Source: Amycolatopsis balhimycina FH 1894 (GTDB lineage: Bacteria > Actinomycetota > Actinomycetes > Mycobacteriales > Pseudonocardiaceae). Taken from it: DNA of 64,000 bases. The translations under genes and the position numbers were made by a program. Position 1 is the first letter of the stretch; every line of letters begins with the position of its first letter. Positions 42,049 to 50,670 of this stretch are shown piece by piece. The notes beneath the pieces are model-generated. The model was not told where the DNA came from. It was given only the letters and a program-made list of their open reading frames with translations, and ran no database searches. The stretch covers positions 3,396,649 to 3,460,648 of the forward strand of contig NZ_KB913037.1 of assembly GCF_000384295.1 (NCBI RefSeq), given 5' to 3'.

Positions 42049-43575
42049 ATGTTCTTCGATCTGGGTGTCCGGGACTTCCTCGACCGCGCGGAAACGGTGT
42101 ACCCGGACCGCGTCGCGGTGGTCGACGAGCCGGACCAGCCCGCCCCGAGCTGGGGTTCGCTCACCTACCGCGAGGTGGCGCGCCGGGCCCGCGCGCAGGC
42201 CGCCAACCTCGACGCGCTGGGCGTGCCGGCCGGCGGGCGCGTCGCGATGGTGTCGCACAACGCCGCGCGCCTGCTGGTTTCGTTCTTCGGCGTGTCCGGC
42301 TGGGGCCGGGTCCTGGTACCGGTCAACTTCCGGCTCGCCGCGGCCGAGGTCAAGTACATAGTGGAGCACTCGGGGGCGGAGGTGCTGATCGTCGACCCCG
42401 AGCTGGAGCACCTGCTGGACACGGTGACGGCGAAGCACGTCTTCGTCCTGGGCCGCGACGACGAGGCGATCTGGGGCGGCGACGGAACACCCCGGCCGTG
42501 GGCGGGCGACGAGTCGGCCACCGCGACGATCAACTACACCTCGGGCACGACCGCCCGGCCGAAGGGCGTCCAGCTGACCCACCGCAACATCTGGCTGAAC
42601 GCCGTCGTCTTCGGCCTGCACACGACGTTGACCGACAACGACGTCCTGCTGCACACCCTGCCGATGTTCCACTGCAACGGCTGGGGCATGCCGTACGCGG
42701 TGACCGGGCTCGGCGGGCGGCACATCGTGCTGCGGAAGGTCGACGGCACCGAGATCCTGCGGCGGATCGCCGAGCACGGCGTGACCATCCTCTGCGCGGC
42801 TCCCGCAGTGGTCACGGCCGCGCTGGACGCCGCCGCGAAGTGGGAAGGTGAGATCCCGGGCCGCGACCGCGTCCGGATCGTCGTGGCCGGCGCCCCGCCG
42901 CCGACACGCACGATCGAGCGGGTCCGGGCGGAACTGGGCTGGGAGTTCCTCCAGATCTACGGGCTCACCGAAACCGCGCCGCTGCTGACGGTCAACCGGA
43001 TGCGCAGTGAGTGGGCGGACCTGGACCCGCACGAGCAGGCCCGGCTGCTGGGCCGCGCCGGCACCCCCGCGCTGGGCGTCCGGATCTCCGTCGACACCGA
43101 CGGCGAGGTGCTCGCGCAGTCGAACCACAACCTCGACGGCTACTGGGAGAACCCTTCGGAGACTGCTCGGGTACAGGAAGGCAACTGGTTCCACACCGGC
43201 GACGGCGGTTCGTTCTCGGAGGGGTACCTGACGATCGCCGACCGCAAGAAGGACGTGATCATCTCGGGCGGCGAGAACGTGTCGTCGATCGAGGTGGAGG
43301 ACGCGCTGAACTCGCACCCGGCAATCCGCGAGGCCGCGGTGATCGGCATCCCGGACGAGAAGTGGGGCGAGCTGGTGACGGCGCTGGTCGTGGTGGACGG
43401 TTCCGCGGTCACGGCCGAGGAGCTGATCGCGCACTGCCGCGAGTATCTGGCGGGGTACAAGTGCCCGAAACGGATAGAGTTCCTGGATGAGCTTCCTCGG
43501 ACGGCCACGGGCAAGATCCAGAAGTTCAAGCTCCGCGAGCCGTTCTGGCGCGGTCAGTCGAGGCAGGTCAACTGA
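42049..43575 (+). CDS. AMP-dependent acyl-CoA synthetase
   Basis: A 508-residue ANL-superfamily ligase that adenylates a carboxylic acid and transfers it to CoA. TINYTSGTTARPKG is the AMP-binding P-loop, IYGLTETAP the A5 motif, WFHTGDGG and ISGGENVSSIEVE the hinge region, and PRTATGKIQKFKLR the catalytic lysine loop. Length and sequence resemble medium/long-chain or aryl acyl-CoA synthetases. The start at the ATG at 42049 fits the N-terminal FFDLGVRDFLDRAE. Its 3' end is overlapped by a small gene. Confidence 0.93.
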   Translation: MFFDLGVRDFLDRAETVYPDRVAVVDEPDQPAPSWGSLTYREVARRARAQAANLDALGVPAGGRVAMVSHNAARLLVSFFGVSGWGRVLVPVNFRLAAAEVKYIVEHSGAEVLIVDPELEHLLDTVTAKHVFVLGRDDEAIWGGDGTPRPWAGDESATATINYTSGTTARPKGVQLTHRNIWLNAVVFGLHTTLTDNDVLLHTLPMFHCNGWGMPYAVTGLGGRHIVLRKVDGTEILRRIAEHGVTILCAAPAVVTAALDAAAKWEGEIPGRDRVRIVVAGAPPPTRTIERVRAELGWEFLQIYGLTETAPLLTVNRMRSEWADLDPHEQARLLGRAGTPALGVRISVDTDGEVLAQSNHNLDGYWENPSETARVQEGNWFHTGDGGSFSEGYLTIADRKKDVIISGGENVSSIEVEDALNSHPAIREAAVIGIPDEKWGELVTALVVVDGSAVTAEELIAHCREYLAGYKCPKRIEFLDELPRTATGKIQKFKLREPFWRGQSRQVN

Positions 43576-43915
43576 GCTGCGGTTCTTCTTCGACGCGGGC
43601 TCGGACACGGTGCTCTGGGGCGGGCCGGGTCCCGCGGACCTCGACGAGCTGCCGATCAGCCCTTCGCTGCGCGCGGAGCTGGACGACCTCGCGGCGCAGT
43701 ACGACGAGTCGATGAACTGGGACTACCCGCCGGACCCCGGGCCGTGGCGGGAAGCGCGGTGCGAGCGGTTCAACGCCGACGTCCGGGCCGCACTGGCCCG
43801 GTTGCGCGCGGAACTGGGGCCGACATGGGAGATCGAGGACGGATTCAGCGAACTGCACGAGGATCCCGGACTCGACCGCCAGCTCGCCGGCCCGAAGGGC
43901 TTCAAGCAGGTGTAG
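43487..43915 (+). CDS. Small hypothetical protein with uncertain start
   Basis: The protein-like part starts with LRFFFDAGSDTVLWGG (from 43577) and continues for about 112 residues, ending PKGFKQV. The only in-frame ATG is at 43487, 89 bases inside the acyl-CoA synthetase gene, and the residues from there to 43576 look like a shadow of that gene. A CTG at 43577 directly after the synthetase stop, with a purine-rich GAGGCAGG before it, may be the true start. The family is unknown, with many Asp and Trp residues. Confidence 0.65.
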   Translation: MSFLGRPRARSRSSSSASRSGAVSRGRSTELRFFFDAGSDTVLWGGPGPADLDELPISPSLRAELDDLAAQYDESMNWDYPPDPGPWREARCERFNADVRAALARLRAELGPTWEIEDGFSELHEDPGLDRQLAGPKGFKQV

Positions 43916-43964
43916 CGCCGCGGCGACCGACCGACCAGATTGCCACGACGAGAGGCGGACCAAC

Positions 43965-44534
43965 GTGCAGGCGTTCCTCCAGCAACTGCCGGCGCTGATC
44001 GGGGTCGTCATCGGCGCGCTCGCGTCCTTCGCGGCGACCTCGGCCGCCGAACGCTCGCGCTGGCGCAGGACCCAGTCGGTGCGCTGGGACGAACGGCGGC
44101 TCACCGCGTACGCCGAGTACGCCTCCGCGGTCAAGAAGGTCATCAGCCTCTCGGTCCGGATAGCGGCGCATCGCGGGATCCACCCCGACATCGACGCGCT
44201 GCCGCCCGAGGAAGGCCTGCCCGCCCTCGCCGCGGCCGAAGAAGAGCGCACGGTCAAGTGGGAGACCGTGCTGTTGCTGGGAACCGGTAGCACCGTCGTC
44301 GCAGCGCGAGCCTGGCACGAGAGCGCGTTCCGGTTGCAGCGGATCGCCTCCGGAAGGGAAGTCGAACTGTCGTGGTCCGAGGCCATCGACGCGGTGAGCA
44401 AGGCGCGCCGCCGGTTCTACGAAGCCGCGAAGGCGGACATCGGGATCGCGCTCGGAGACGTGCCGGAAAGCTACGATTGGCAGATCAGCCGGCTCATCGC
44501 CGCCGACAGCACCCCGCCGGAACGGAACACCTAA
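43965..44534 (+). CDS. Membrane-anchored hypothetical protein
   Basis: A 189-residue protein starting at a GTG. One N-terminal TM (ALIGVVIGALASFAATSAA) is followed by a cytoplasmic helical domain beginning RSRWRRTQSVRWDERRLTAYAEYASAVKK, a pattern common in small actinobacterial proteins of unknown role. Its TAA stop overlaps the stop of the convergent epoxide hydrolase gene. Confidence 0.7.
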   Translation: MQAFLQQLPALIGVVIGALASFAATSAAERSRWRRTQSVRWDERRLTAYAEYASAVKKVISLSVRIAAHRGIHPDIDALPPEEGLPALAAAEEERTVKWETVLLLGTGSTVVAARAWHESAFRLQRIASGREVELSWSEAIDAVSKARRRFYEAAKADIGIALGDVPESYDWQISRLIAADSTPPERNT

Positions 44535-45637
44535 TGCACCAGGCGGAAGAACGTCCGGACTTCGTTGACGAACAACTCGGGCTGCTCGTAAGCCGCGAAG
44601 TGGCCGCCTCGGTCCAGCTCGTTCCAGTGCCGGATGTCCGTGTACCGCTTCGCGGCCCAGCGCCGCGACGGGCGTGGCATTTCCGCCGGGAAGATCGAAC
44701 ACCCCACGGGGATGTCGACCGTGTCGTCGGTCGCCTCCGAGAACCACTTCTGGACCTTGCGGATGCTCTCCCAGTACAACCGGGCGGACGAAGCCGCGGT
44801 GCCGGTGAGCCAGTACAGCGTGATGTCGTCCAGCAGCTCGTCGCGGGTGAACGGGAAGCCGTCGGACCAGGCGTGGAACTTCTCCACGAGCCAGCCGCAC
44901 AGGCCGGCTGGGGAGTCGAGCAGGCCGTAGCCCAGAGTCTGCGGCCGGGTCGACTGCAGGACCGAATACCCGTCTTCCCAGCGCGAAGCGTGCTCCAGCG
45001 CCGCCAGTGCGGCCCGTTCCGAGAAAGTCAGGTCGTCGAACGTCGCCGGGTCGGGGGCGGCGATCGGCGGATTCAGGTGGATGCCCGCCAGGTGCGTCGT
45101 GTCCTGCTGGGCCAGCGACGTCGTGATCGACGTCCCCCAGTCGCCACCCTGAGCGCCGTAACGCGAGTACCCGAGGCGGGCCATCAACGACGCCCACGCC
45201 GCCGCGATCCGCTCGATGCCCCAGCCCGGCGACGACGGCTTGTCGCTGAAACCGTAGCCCGGCAGCGAGGGGATCACCAGGTGGAACTCCGCCGAGAGCG
45301 GCACGATCACCTTGGAAAATTCCACGAACGAGCCGGGCCAGCCGTGCGTGAGGATCAGCGGCAACGCAGCCGGATCCGGCGAGCGCACGTGCAGGAAGTG
45401 GATGCGCAGCCCGTCGATTTCGGTGCGGTACTGCGGAAACCGGTTCAGCCGCGCTTCCGTGCGACGCCAGTCGTACTCCGAAGCCCAGTATCCGCACAGC
45501 GAACGCAGGTACCCCAGCGGCGTGCCCTGGCTCCAGTCGTCCACCGGCTCGGCCTCCGGCCAGCGGGTCCGCCGCAGGCGCGAGCGCAGGTCCTCGAGGT
45601 CGGCCTCGGAGACTTCGATCCGGAACGGCGAGATCAC
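44531..45637 (-). CDS. Epoxide hydrolase (alpha/beta hydrolase)
   Basis: A 368-residue epoxide hydrolase with the N-terminal EHN domain (FRIEVSEADLEDLRSRLRRTRWP). HGWPGSFVEF is the oxyanion region, GGDWGTS holds the nucleophile Asp and GGHFAAYE the catalytic His. The GTG start at 45637 overlaps the stop of the DHFR-like gene as GTGA, so they are co-translated. Likely role: opening of xenobiotic or lipid epoxides. Confidence 0.9.
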   Translation of the reverse strand: MISPFRIEVSEADLEDLRSRLRRTRWPEAEPVDDWSQGTPLGYLRSLCGYWASEYDWRRTEARLNRFPQYRTEIDGLRIHFLHVRSPDPAALPLILTHGWPGSFVEFSKVIVPLSAEFHLVIPSLPGYGFSDKPSSPGWGIERIAAAWASLMARLGYSRYGAQGGDWGTSITTSLAQQDTTHLAGIHLNPPIAAPDPATFDDLTFSERAALAALEHASRWEDGYSVLQSTRPQTLGYGLLDSPAGLCGWLVEKFHAWSDGFPFTRDELLDDITLYWLTGTAASSARLYWESIRKVQKWFSEATDDTVDIPVGCSIFPAEMPRPSRRWAAKRYTDIRHWNELDRGGHFAAYEQPELFVNEVRTFFRLVH

Positions 45638-46179
45638 GCCGGCACGTACGTCAGCTGGACGACGCCGTTGCCGAACGTCGCCGACTTCCGCAGCTCCAGC
45701 GGGAACGACGGCCCTTCGTCGGGGAACAGCCGTTTCCCGCGGCCCACGACGATCGGGTGGAGCAGCAGGTTCAGCTCGTCGACCAGGCCTTCGCCCAGCA
45801 GCCACCGCACCGTCGTGGTGCTGCCGCTGGTCATGATGTCGCCGCCCCGCTCGGCCTTCAGCGCCCGGACGGCCTCGCCCGGTTCGCCCGTCAGCAGGGT
45901 CGAGTTGTTCCAGGTGACCTCCGACAGCGTCGACGAAAGCACGTATTTGCGCACGTTGTTCATGAATTCGGCGCCTTCGTCGTCCTCGACGGTCCGGCCG
46001 GGCCACGCCTCCGCGAACCCCTCGTACGTGACGCGCCCCAGCAACATCGCGTCGGCCGCCGCCATTCCGCTGCCGACGGCCTGGCCGATTTCGTCGCTCC
46101 AGTACCGCAGCGACCACTTGTCCGGCGCTTCGACCACGCCGTCGAGGGAGATGAACAGGTTCGAGACGATCTTGCGCAT
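45634..46179 (-). CDS. DHFR-fold/RibD C-terminal family reductase
   Basis: A 181-residue reductase: KIVSNLFISLDGVVEAPDKW, AMLLGRVTYEGFAEAWP, DIMTSGSTTTVRWLLGEGLVDELNLLLHPIVVGRGKRLF. This is the common YyaP/YwjB-type stand-alone form. The ATG at 46179 has AAAGGGGG upstream, and a TATAGT -10-like element lies at 46209-46204. Coupled to the epoxide hydrolase gene. Substrate unknown. Confidence 0.9.
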   Translation of the reverse strand: MRKIVSNLFISLDGVVEAPDKWSLRYWSDEIGQAVGSGMAAADAMLLGRVTYEGFAEAWPGRTVEDDEGAEFMNNVRKYVLSSTLSEVTWNNSTLLTGEPGEAVRALKAERGGDIMTSGSTTTVRWLLGEGLVDELNLLLHPIVVGRGKRLFPDEGPSFPLELRKSATFGNGVVQLTYVPA

Positions 46180-46222
46180 GAGCCCCCTTTGGTCAGGGGT
46201 CCCACTATAAACCGCCGAAACG

Positions 46223-48535
46223 TCAAGACCGTCCACTTGCGACGGTTTCGCGCACGCGAGCGCTGTCCGACTCCGCCCGCGCCCGTTCCTCCTCCGTCGC
46301 CGGTTCCAGCCGCGCCGGGACGTCCTTGTGGTGCGGGGTGCCGGCGATCGGGTCGCGATCCCGGGCGTCCGTCAGGAGGTTGATCCGCGGCCCGCTCACC
46401 ACCCGCCGTCCCTCGGCGTCCGGATGCGCCATGCCGTAGCCGTGCGGCAGGGCCAGCTGTCCCGGCCGCAGCCCGGGATCGGCCTCGGCGCGGACGACGA
46501 CCCGCCCGGCCGCCGTCACGACGGCGACCCAGTCCCCCGGCTCGGCGCCGATCGACGCGAGCTCCTCGGGACGTGCCCGCAGCGCGCCGTCCGGATCGGT
46601 GCGGCGCCAGTGCGGGTCACGCAGGATCTGGTTGGCGTTGTGTGCCCGCCGCTGCCCGTTGAGCAGCGAAAACGGATACTCCGGCGCCGGCCGGTCGGTG
46701 GCCGGGTCGAGGGCGGCCAGCCAGTCCAGCAGCTCCGGCACGGCCAGCTGGACGCGCTCGCGGCGCATCAGGCTCCACACCTCGTCCTGCTCGTGGGCCG
46801 AGAACGGCGTGGGGCCGGCCAGCACGCGCGAGAAGAGCTCCTCCCCCAGCCGCGGCCCGGTGGCGTCACTGCCCAGCGCGCGCTGCACCTGCACGGTCAT
46901 CGACTTCGCCGCGCGGTGGCAGCCCGCCCACAGCGGCGCGATCGACGCCGCGCCGCCGGGCAGCGACGCGCCCAGGGTGCGGTAGAGCAGCACGGGCAGC
47001 ATCGCCGCCCGCTCCGGCAGTTCCTGGACCAGCGCCGCGATCCCGGCCTGCAGCTCCGGACGCGGCCTGGCGGCCAAGGAGGCGAGAGCCTCGGACGGCG
47101 GCAGTACGCCCAGCGCGTCGAACAGCCGCGTGTAGATCTCGGCTTCCACGAGCGTGCCCGGCAGCGGGTCCAGCAACGGCGGGCGCAGCTGGAAGTAGTT
47201 CGTCGGCCATTCGAAGGTGAAGAGCGTGAACTCCCACTTCTCGTGCTGGGACGCCGCGGGCAGGACGTAGTCGGCCAGCGCCGCGGTCTCGGTGTAGGCG
47301 ACGTCGACGACCACCGACAGCTCGGCGGCCCGCAGCGCGCGTTCGACGTCCCGCGTGCCCGCGAACGTGTTCGCGGGATTCGACGATTCGACCCACACCG
47401 CGCGCACCCGGTTCGGGTGGCCGGCGAGGATCTCCTCGGCCAGGGTGTTCGCCGGGAGCAGGCCGCCGATGTACTCGAACCCGGTGATCTCCGAGCGCTG
47501 CCCGGTCGTCGCTCCCCACAGCGGCAGCAGCCACGAGTGCAGGTTGTTCGTGCCGCGGCGGCCGAAGTGCCCGGTGAGCAGGTACAGCAGCTTCTCGAGG
47601 TAGCTGTTCAGCGTCGAGTTCCGGCCCTGCTGGATACCCAGCTCGACGCGAACCGTCATCGCCTTCGCCGCGCACATCAGGTCGACGGCCCGTTCGACGT
47701 CCACACGGGACACTTCGGCGTGCGCGATCCACTCGTCCACCGGTACTTTCGCCAGCACCGCGGCGACCTCGGCGAAGCCTTCGGTGCGGGCGGCGAGGAA
47801 CTCCGCGTCCTCGGCGCCGCGCTCGAGCAGCAGCGCGAGGATCGCGGCCAGCAGGTACGCGTCGGTGCCCGGGCGCAGCGGGAGGTGCAGCTCCGCCATT
47901 TCCGCGGTCTCGGTGCGGCGCGGGTCGATCACGATCATCCTGCGCGCGGGGTCGTTCTTGATCGTGTTGAGCGCGTGGCGCGCGTTGGTGAACCCGTGCG
48001 CCAGCCAGGGGTTGCAGCCGAGCACGACCAGCAGGTCGCAGTGCTCGACGTCCTCGGCGGTGTGCACGCTCGTCGAGCCGAACATCCGGCCGTTGACCCA
48101 GAAGTCGCCGGTTTTCTCCTGCGAGAGCGCGTTGAAGTGGCGCGTCGAGTTCATCCACTTCAGCAGCGACGCGCCATACGCGCCACCGGAGTGGTTGCCC
48201 TGGCCACCACCGCCGACGTACGCGAACGAGCCGGGCCGCCCGGCCGCGGTGTCGGCGTCCCGGACGGCGTGCAGCTTCGCGGCGATTTCGGTGAGCGCGG
48301 TGTCCCAGCCGATCGGCTCGTGGGTACCGTCGGGGCGACGCCGCAGCGGCGTCGTCAGCCGGTCTTCGTGGTCGCCGTACCAGGTCAGGCGCTGGGCTTT
48401 CTGGCAGAGGTAACCGCCCGAGCGCGGGTGTGCCTTGTCGCCGCGGACGCGGGTGATCTTCCGGCCGTCGAGCTGCACCTCCAGCCCGCAGTTGAGGTAG
48501 CAGAGACTGCACGCGGTGCGCTGCCACTCGCCCAT
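46223..48535 (-). CDS. Molybdopterin-dependent oxidoreductase with 4Fe-4S site
   Basis: A 770-residue Mo/W-bis-MGD enzyme of the formate dehydrogenase/nitrate reductase superfamily. The N-terminus carries a CxxCxxxC...C cluster (ACSLCYLNCGL and GYLCQKAQ). Middle motifs include VVLGCNPWLAHGF, VIDPRRTETAEMA, WVESSNPANTFAG and DYVLPAASQHEKWEFT. The C-terminal molydopterin dinucleotide-binding domain includes LLNGQRRAHNANQILR. No electron-transfer subunit is adjacent. It follows a luciferase-like gene by 10 bases, in one operon with a SRPBCC gene. Natural substrate unknown. Confidence 0.9.
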   Translation of the reverse strand: MGEWQRTACSLCYLNCGLEVQLDGRKITRVRGDKAHPRSGGYLCQKAQRLTWYGDHEDRLTTPLRRRPDGTHEPIGWDTALTEIAAKLHAVRDADTAAGRPGSFAYVGGGGQGNHSGGAYGASLLKWMNSTRHFNALSQEKTGDFWVNGRMFGSTSVHTAEDVEHCDLLVVLGCNPWLAHGFTNARHALNTIKNDPARRMIVIDPRRTETAEMAELHLPLRPGTDAYLLAAILALLLERGAEDAEFLAARTEGFAEVAAVLAKVPVDEWIAHAEVSRVDVERAVDLMCAAKAMTVRVELGIQQGRNSTLNSYLEKLLYLLTGHFGRRGTNNLHSWLLPLWGATTGQRSEITGFEYIGGLLPANTLAEEILAGHPNRVRAVWVESSNPANTFAGTRDVERALRAAELSVVVDVAYTETAALADYVLPAASQHEKWEFTLFTFEWPTNYFQLRPPLLDPLPGTLVEAEIYTRLFDALGVLPPSEALASLAARPRPELQAGIAALVQELPERAAMLPVLLYRTLGASLPGGAASIAPLWAGCHRAAKSMTVQVQRALGSDATGPRLGEELFSRVLAGPTPFSAHEQDEVWSLMRRERVQLAVPELLDWLAALDPATDRPAPEYPFSLLNGQRRAHNANQILRDPHWRRTDPDGALRARPEELASIGAEPGDWVAVVTAAGRVVVRAEADPGLRPGQLALPHGYGMAHPDAEGRRVVSGPRINLLTDARDRDPIAGTPHHKDVPARLEPATEEERARAESDSARVRETVASGRS

Positions 48536-48545
48536 GGCGTTCCCT

Positions 48546-49571
48546 TCACAGCAGGTCCAGCGCGCGGCCGAGGGTGGTCAAGCGCGCTTCGAGCGTTTCG
48601 CCGGCCGGGTACAGCCGGACCGTGTCGATCCCGGTGTCACGCCAGACACGCAGCCGTTCCCGCACCATTTCTTCGGTGCCGATCAGCGTCGTGCCGAGCA
48701 CCATCTCGTCGGTGACGAGCGCGGCGGCGCCGTCGCGGTCGCCGGCCTGCCAGCGCTCGCGGATCTCGGCGGCGACGTCCGCCCAGCCCTGACGGCTGTA
48801 GGCGTTGTTGTAGAAGTTCGTGGTGGCCGAGCCCATCCCGCCGAGGCTGAAGGCGAGTTCCTTCTTGCGGCCGCCGACCATGGCGCGCAGTTCGTCTTCG
48901 TTGTCGGCGAAGGCGACTTCGGCACCCTGGCAGACGTCGATGTCCTTACGCTGCCTGCCCGCCTTCGCGAGTCCCGCGTCGAGGTGCGTGAAGTACGCGT
49001 CGGCGCCTTCGGGCACGAAACTGGTGCCGAGCCAGCCGTCCGCGACCTCGCCGGTGAGCTCCAGCAGCTTCGGCGACAGCGTCGCGAGGTAGATCGGGAT
49101 GTCCGGGTTCGGCGCGGTGGACAGCCGCATCGGCCGGGCCTCGCCGGGCAGCGGGATCTCGAAAGCCCGGCCGGAGAACGAAATCTTCTCCCCGGCGAAC
49201 GCCTGGCGGATGATCTCGACGGTCTCCCGCATCCGCGTCAACGGCTTCGCGAACGGAACGCCGTGCAGGCCTTCGATGACCTGCGGCCCGGACGGGCCGA
49301 GGCCGAGCGAGAACCGGCCGCCGGACAGGTCGGCCAGCGTCAACGCGGCCTGCGCGATCGCGACCGGCGTACGCGTGCCGAGCTGGACGATGCCCGAGCC
49401 GAGCCGGATCCGGTCGGTGCGGGCGGCGAGGTAACCGAGCGCGGACGGCGCGTCCGAGCCCCAGGCTTCGGCGACCCAGCAGACGTCAAGACCGAGTTTT
49501 TCCGCCTCCAGAACGAAATCCAGCGTCGTGCGCGTGTCTTTCGAGAACTCGACTGTCGTCGCCGTTCTCAT
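48546..49571 (-). CDS. LLM-class F420-dependent oxidoreductase
   Basis: A 341-residue luciferase-like TIM-barrel protein. MRTATTVEFSKDTRTTLDFVLEAEKLG is the typical start, then CWVAEAWGSDAPSALGYLAARTDRIRLGSGI, and LSGGRFSLGLGPSGPQVIEG marks the F420-dependent group. The start overlaps the SRPBCC stop as ATGA. The gene order SRPBCC, LLM, molybdopterin enzyme suggests a shared redox pathway. F420 rather than FMN use is inferred from the family. Confidence 0.9.
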   Translation of the reverse strand: MRTATTVEFSKDTRTTLDFVLEAEKLGLDVCWVAEAWGSDAPSALGYLAARTDRIRLGSGIVQLGTRTPVAIAQAALTLADLSGGRFSLGLGPSGPQVIEGLHGVPFAKPLTRMRETVEIIRQAFAGEKISFSGRAFEIPLPGEARPMRLSTAPNPDIPIYLATLSPKLLELTGEVADGWLGTSFVPEGADAYFTHLDAGLAKAGRQRKDIDVCQGAEVAFADNEDELRAMVGGRKKELAFSLGGMGSATTNFYNNAYSRQGWADVAAEIRERWQAGDRDGAAALVTDEMVLGTTLIGTEEMVRERLRVWRDTGIDTVRLYPAGETLEARLTTLGRALDLL

Positions 49572-50065
49572 CGGCTTTCGACCCGCGCCTTGATCGCGGC
49601 GAGGTTGCTCTGCATCGCCGTCTCGAACTCCCGCATGCGGACGAAGACGATCTTCTGTTCCTTTTCCGGCATCCGGTCGATGGCGTACGACAGCCCGGAC
49701 CGGCCCGGGCCCATCCGCATCCACTGGCTCAGCCGGGTGCCGCCGTTTTCGGGCTCGAGGGTGAACTTCCAGACCGCGCTCGGCTCGTCGGGATCCTGCA
49801 CGGCCCACGCGAAGACGCGCGGCGCTTCGCACTCCACGACGTAGGAGGTCGTCTCCCACTCACCGAAGGCGTCGTGCTTGCTGCGGCCGACGAACTTGCG
49901 GCCGACCGCGCCGTCGCACCAGGCGACGGACTGCAGTTCGGCGCTCATCTCGGGCATCAGCCCGATGTCGGCGACGACCGGCCAGACGTCCTCGGGCGCG
50001 GCGTCGATCCACGTGGAGACCTCGGCCGTCGGCAGGTCGGCGTACCTCGCCCCGGTCCACTCCAT
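49568..50065 (-). CDS. SRPBCC (polyketide cyclase/START-like) protein
   Basis: A 165-residue START-fold protein: VSTWIDAAPEDVWPVVADIGLMPEMSAELQ, a middle strand FVGRSKHDAFGEWETTSYVVECEAPRVFAW, and a long C-terminal helix. It would bind a hydrophobic ligand. The start is the ATG at 50065, with GAGGAG upstream. First gene of the three-gene operon, and coupled to the F420 enzyme by a four-base overlap. Confidence 0.88.
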   Translation of the reverse strand: MEWTGARYADLPTAEVSTWIDAAPEDVWPVVADIGLMPEMSAELQSVAWCDGAVGRKFVGRSKHDAFGEWETTSYVVECEAPRVFAWAVQDPDEPSAVWKFTLEPENGGTRLSQWMRMGPGRSGLSYAIDRMPEKEQKIVFVRMREFETAMQSNLAAIKARVESR

Positions 50066-50102
50066 CGTGGTCGCACTCCTCTCGAAGAGCCGTCTGACCA
50101 CG

Positions 50103-50132
50103 ATAGTTGCGTAGATAGACCTACCCTGTCAA
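50103..50132 (-). promoter_or_regulatory. Promoter of SRPBCC operon with GTAG-N6-CTAC element
   Basis: Minus-strand TTGACA (50132-50127) is followed after 18 bases by AACTAT (50108-50103). The dyad GTAGATAGACCTAC (50111-50124) lies in the spacer, a good repressor position. The -35 starts only three bases from the HxlR stop, so the HxlR protein is the likely binder. Confidence 0.6.
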
Positions 50133-50134
50133 CG

Positions 50135-50638
50135 TCACTCCTGCCGCGCGAAGCGGTCCTCGACGTCCGGGCGGCGCGCCAGCCGCGGCGGGAAGCCGGG
50201 GCCCCGGCGCATCCGCGTGTCGTCCGGCGTCATCGGCTCGCCGCACTCGGCGCAGGCGATTTCGGCGTGCGTGTCGTGCCCGCAGGAGACGTGGTGCACG
50301 GTGATCGGCGGGCCGGCGTCGGCGGCGAGCCACTTGTCACCCCAGCGGGTCATGGCGAGCAGCACCGGGAAGAAGTCGCGGCCCTTCTCGGTGAGCACGT
50401 AGTCATAGCGCACCGGCTCGGCCTGGTAGGGCACCTTCTCCAGCAACCCTTCGTCGACCAGCCGCTTGAGCCGGTCGGCGAGGGTGTTGCGCGCGATCCC
50501 TAGCGCGTGCTGGAACTCGTCGAAGCGGCGCACGCCGTAGAAGGCGTCCCGCAGCACCAGCGGGGTCCACCAGTCCCCGAGCAGATCCATGGTGCGCGCG
50601 ATCGAGCACGGCCACTGCGCGAACGATGTCCGTTTCAT
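50135..50638 (-). CDS. HxlR family winged-helix regulator
   Basis: A 167-residue HxlR protein: CSIARTMDLLGDWWTPLVLRDAFYGVRRFDEFQHALGIARNTLADRLKRL is the complete HxlR winged helix. The C-terminal tail has two CxxC-like pairs (VSCGHDTHAEIACAECGEP), suggesting a zinc knob. The start is the ATG at 50638. It is immediately upstream of the SRPBCC/F420/molybdopterin operon, whose promoter has a dyad; regulation of that operon is inferred. Confidence 0.9.
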   Translation of the reverse strand: MKRTSFAQWPCSIARTMDLLGDWWTPLVLRDAFYGVRRFDEFQHALGIARNTLADRLKRLVDEGLLEKVPYQAEPVRYDYVLTEKGRDFFPVLLAMTRWGDKWLAADAGPPITVHHVSCGHDTHAEIACAECGEPMTPDDTRMRRGPGFPPRLARRPDVEDRFARQE

Positions 50639-50670
50639 TCGGCCGAGAGTACGCCGTTTCAGAGAGAGAC

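Noticed and set aside
41989..43608. Upstream extension of the coiled-coil protein frame on the minus strand
   Set aside because: The extension is antisense to the acyl-CoA synthetase and not protein-like; the ATG at 41988 fits the protein start.
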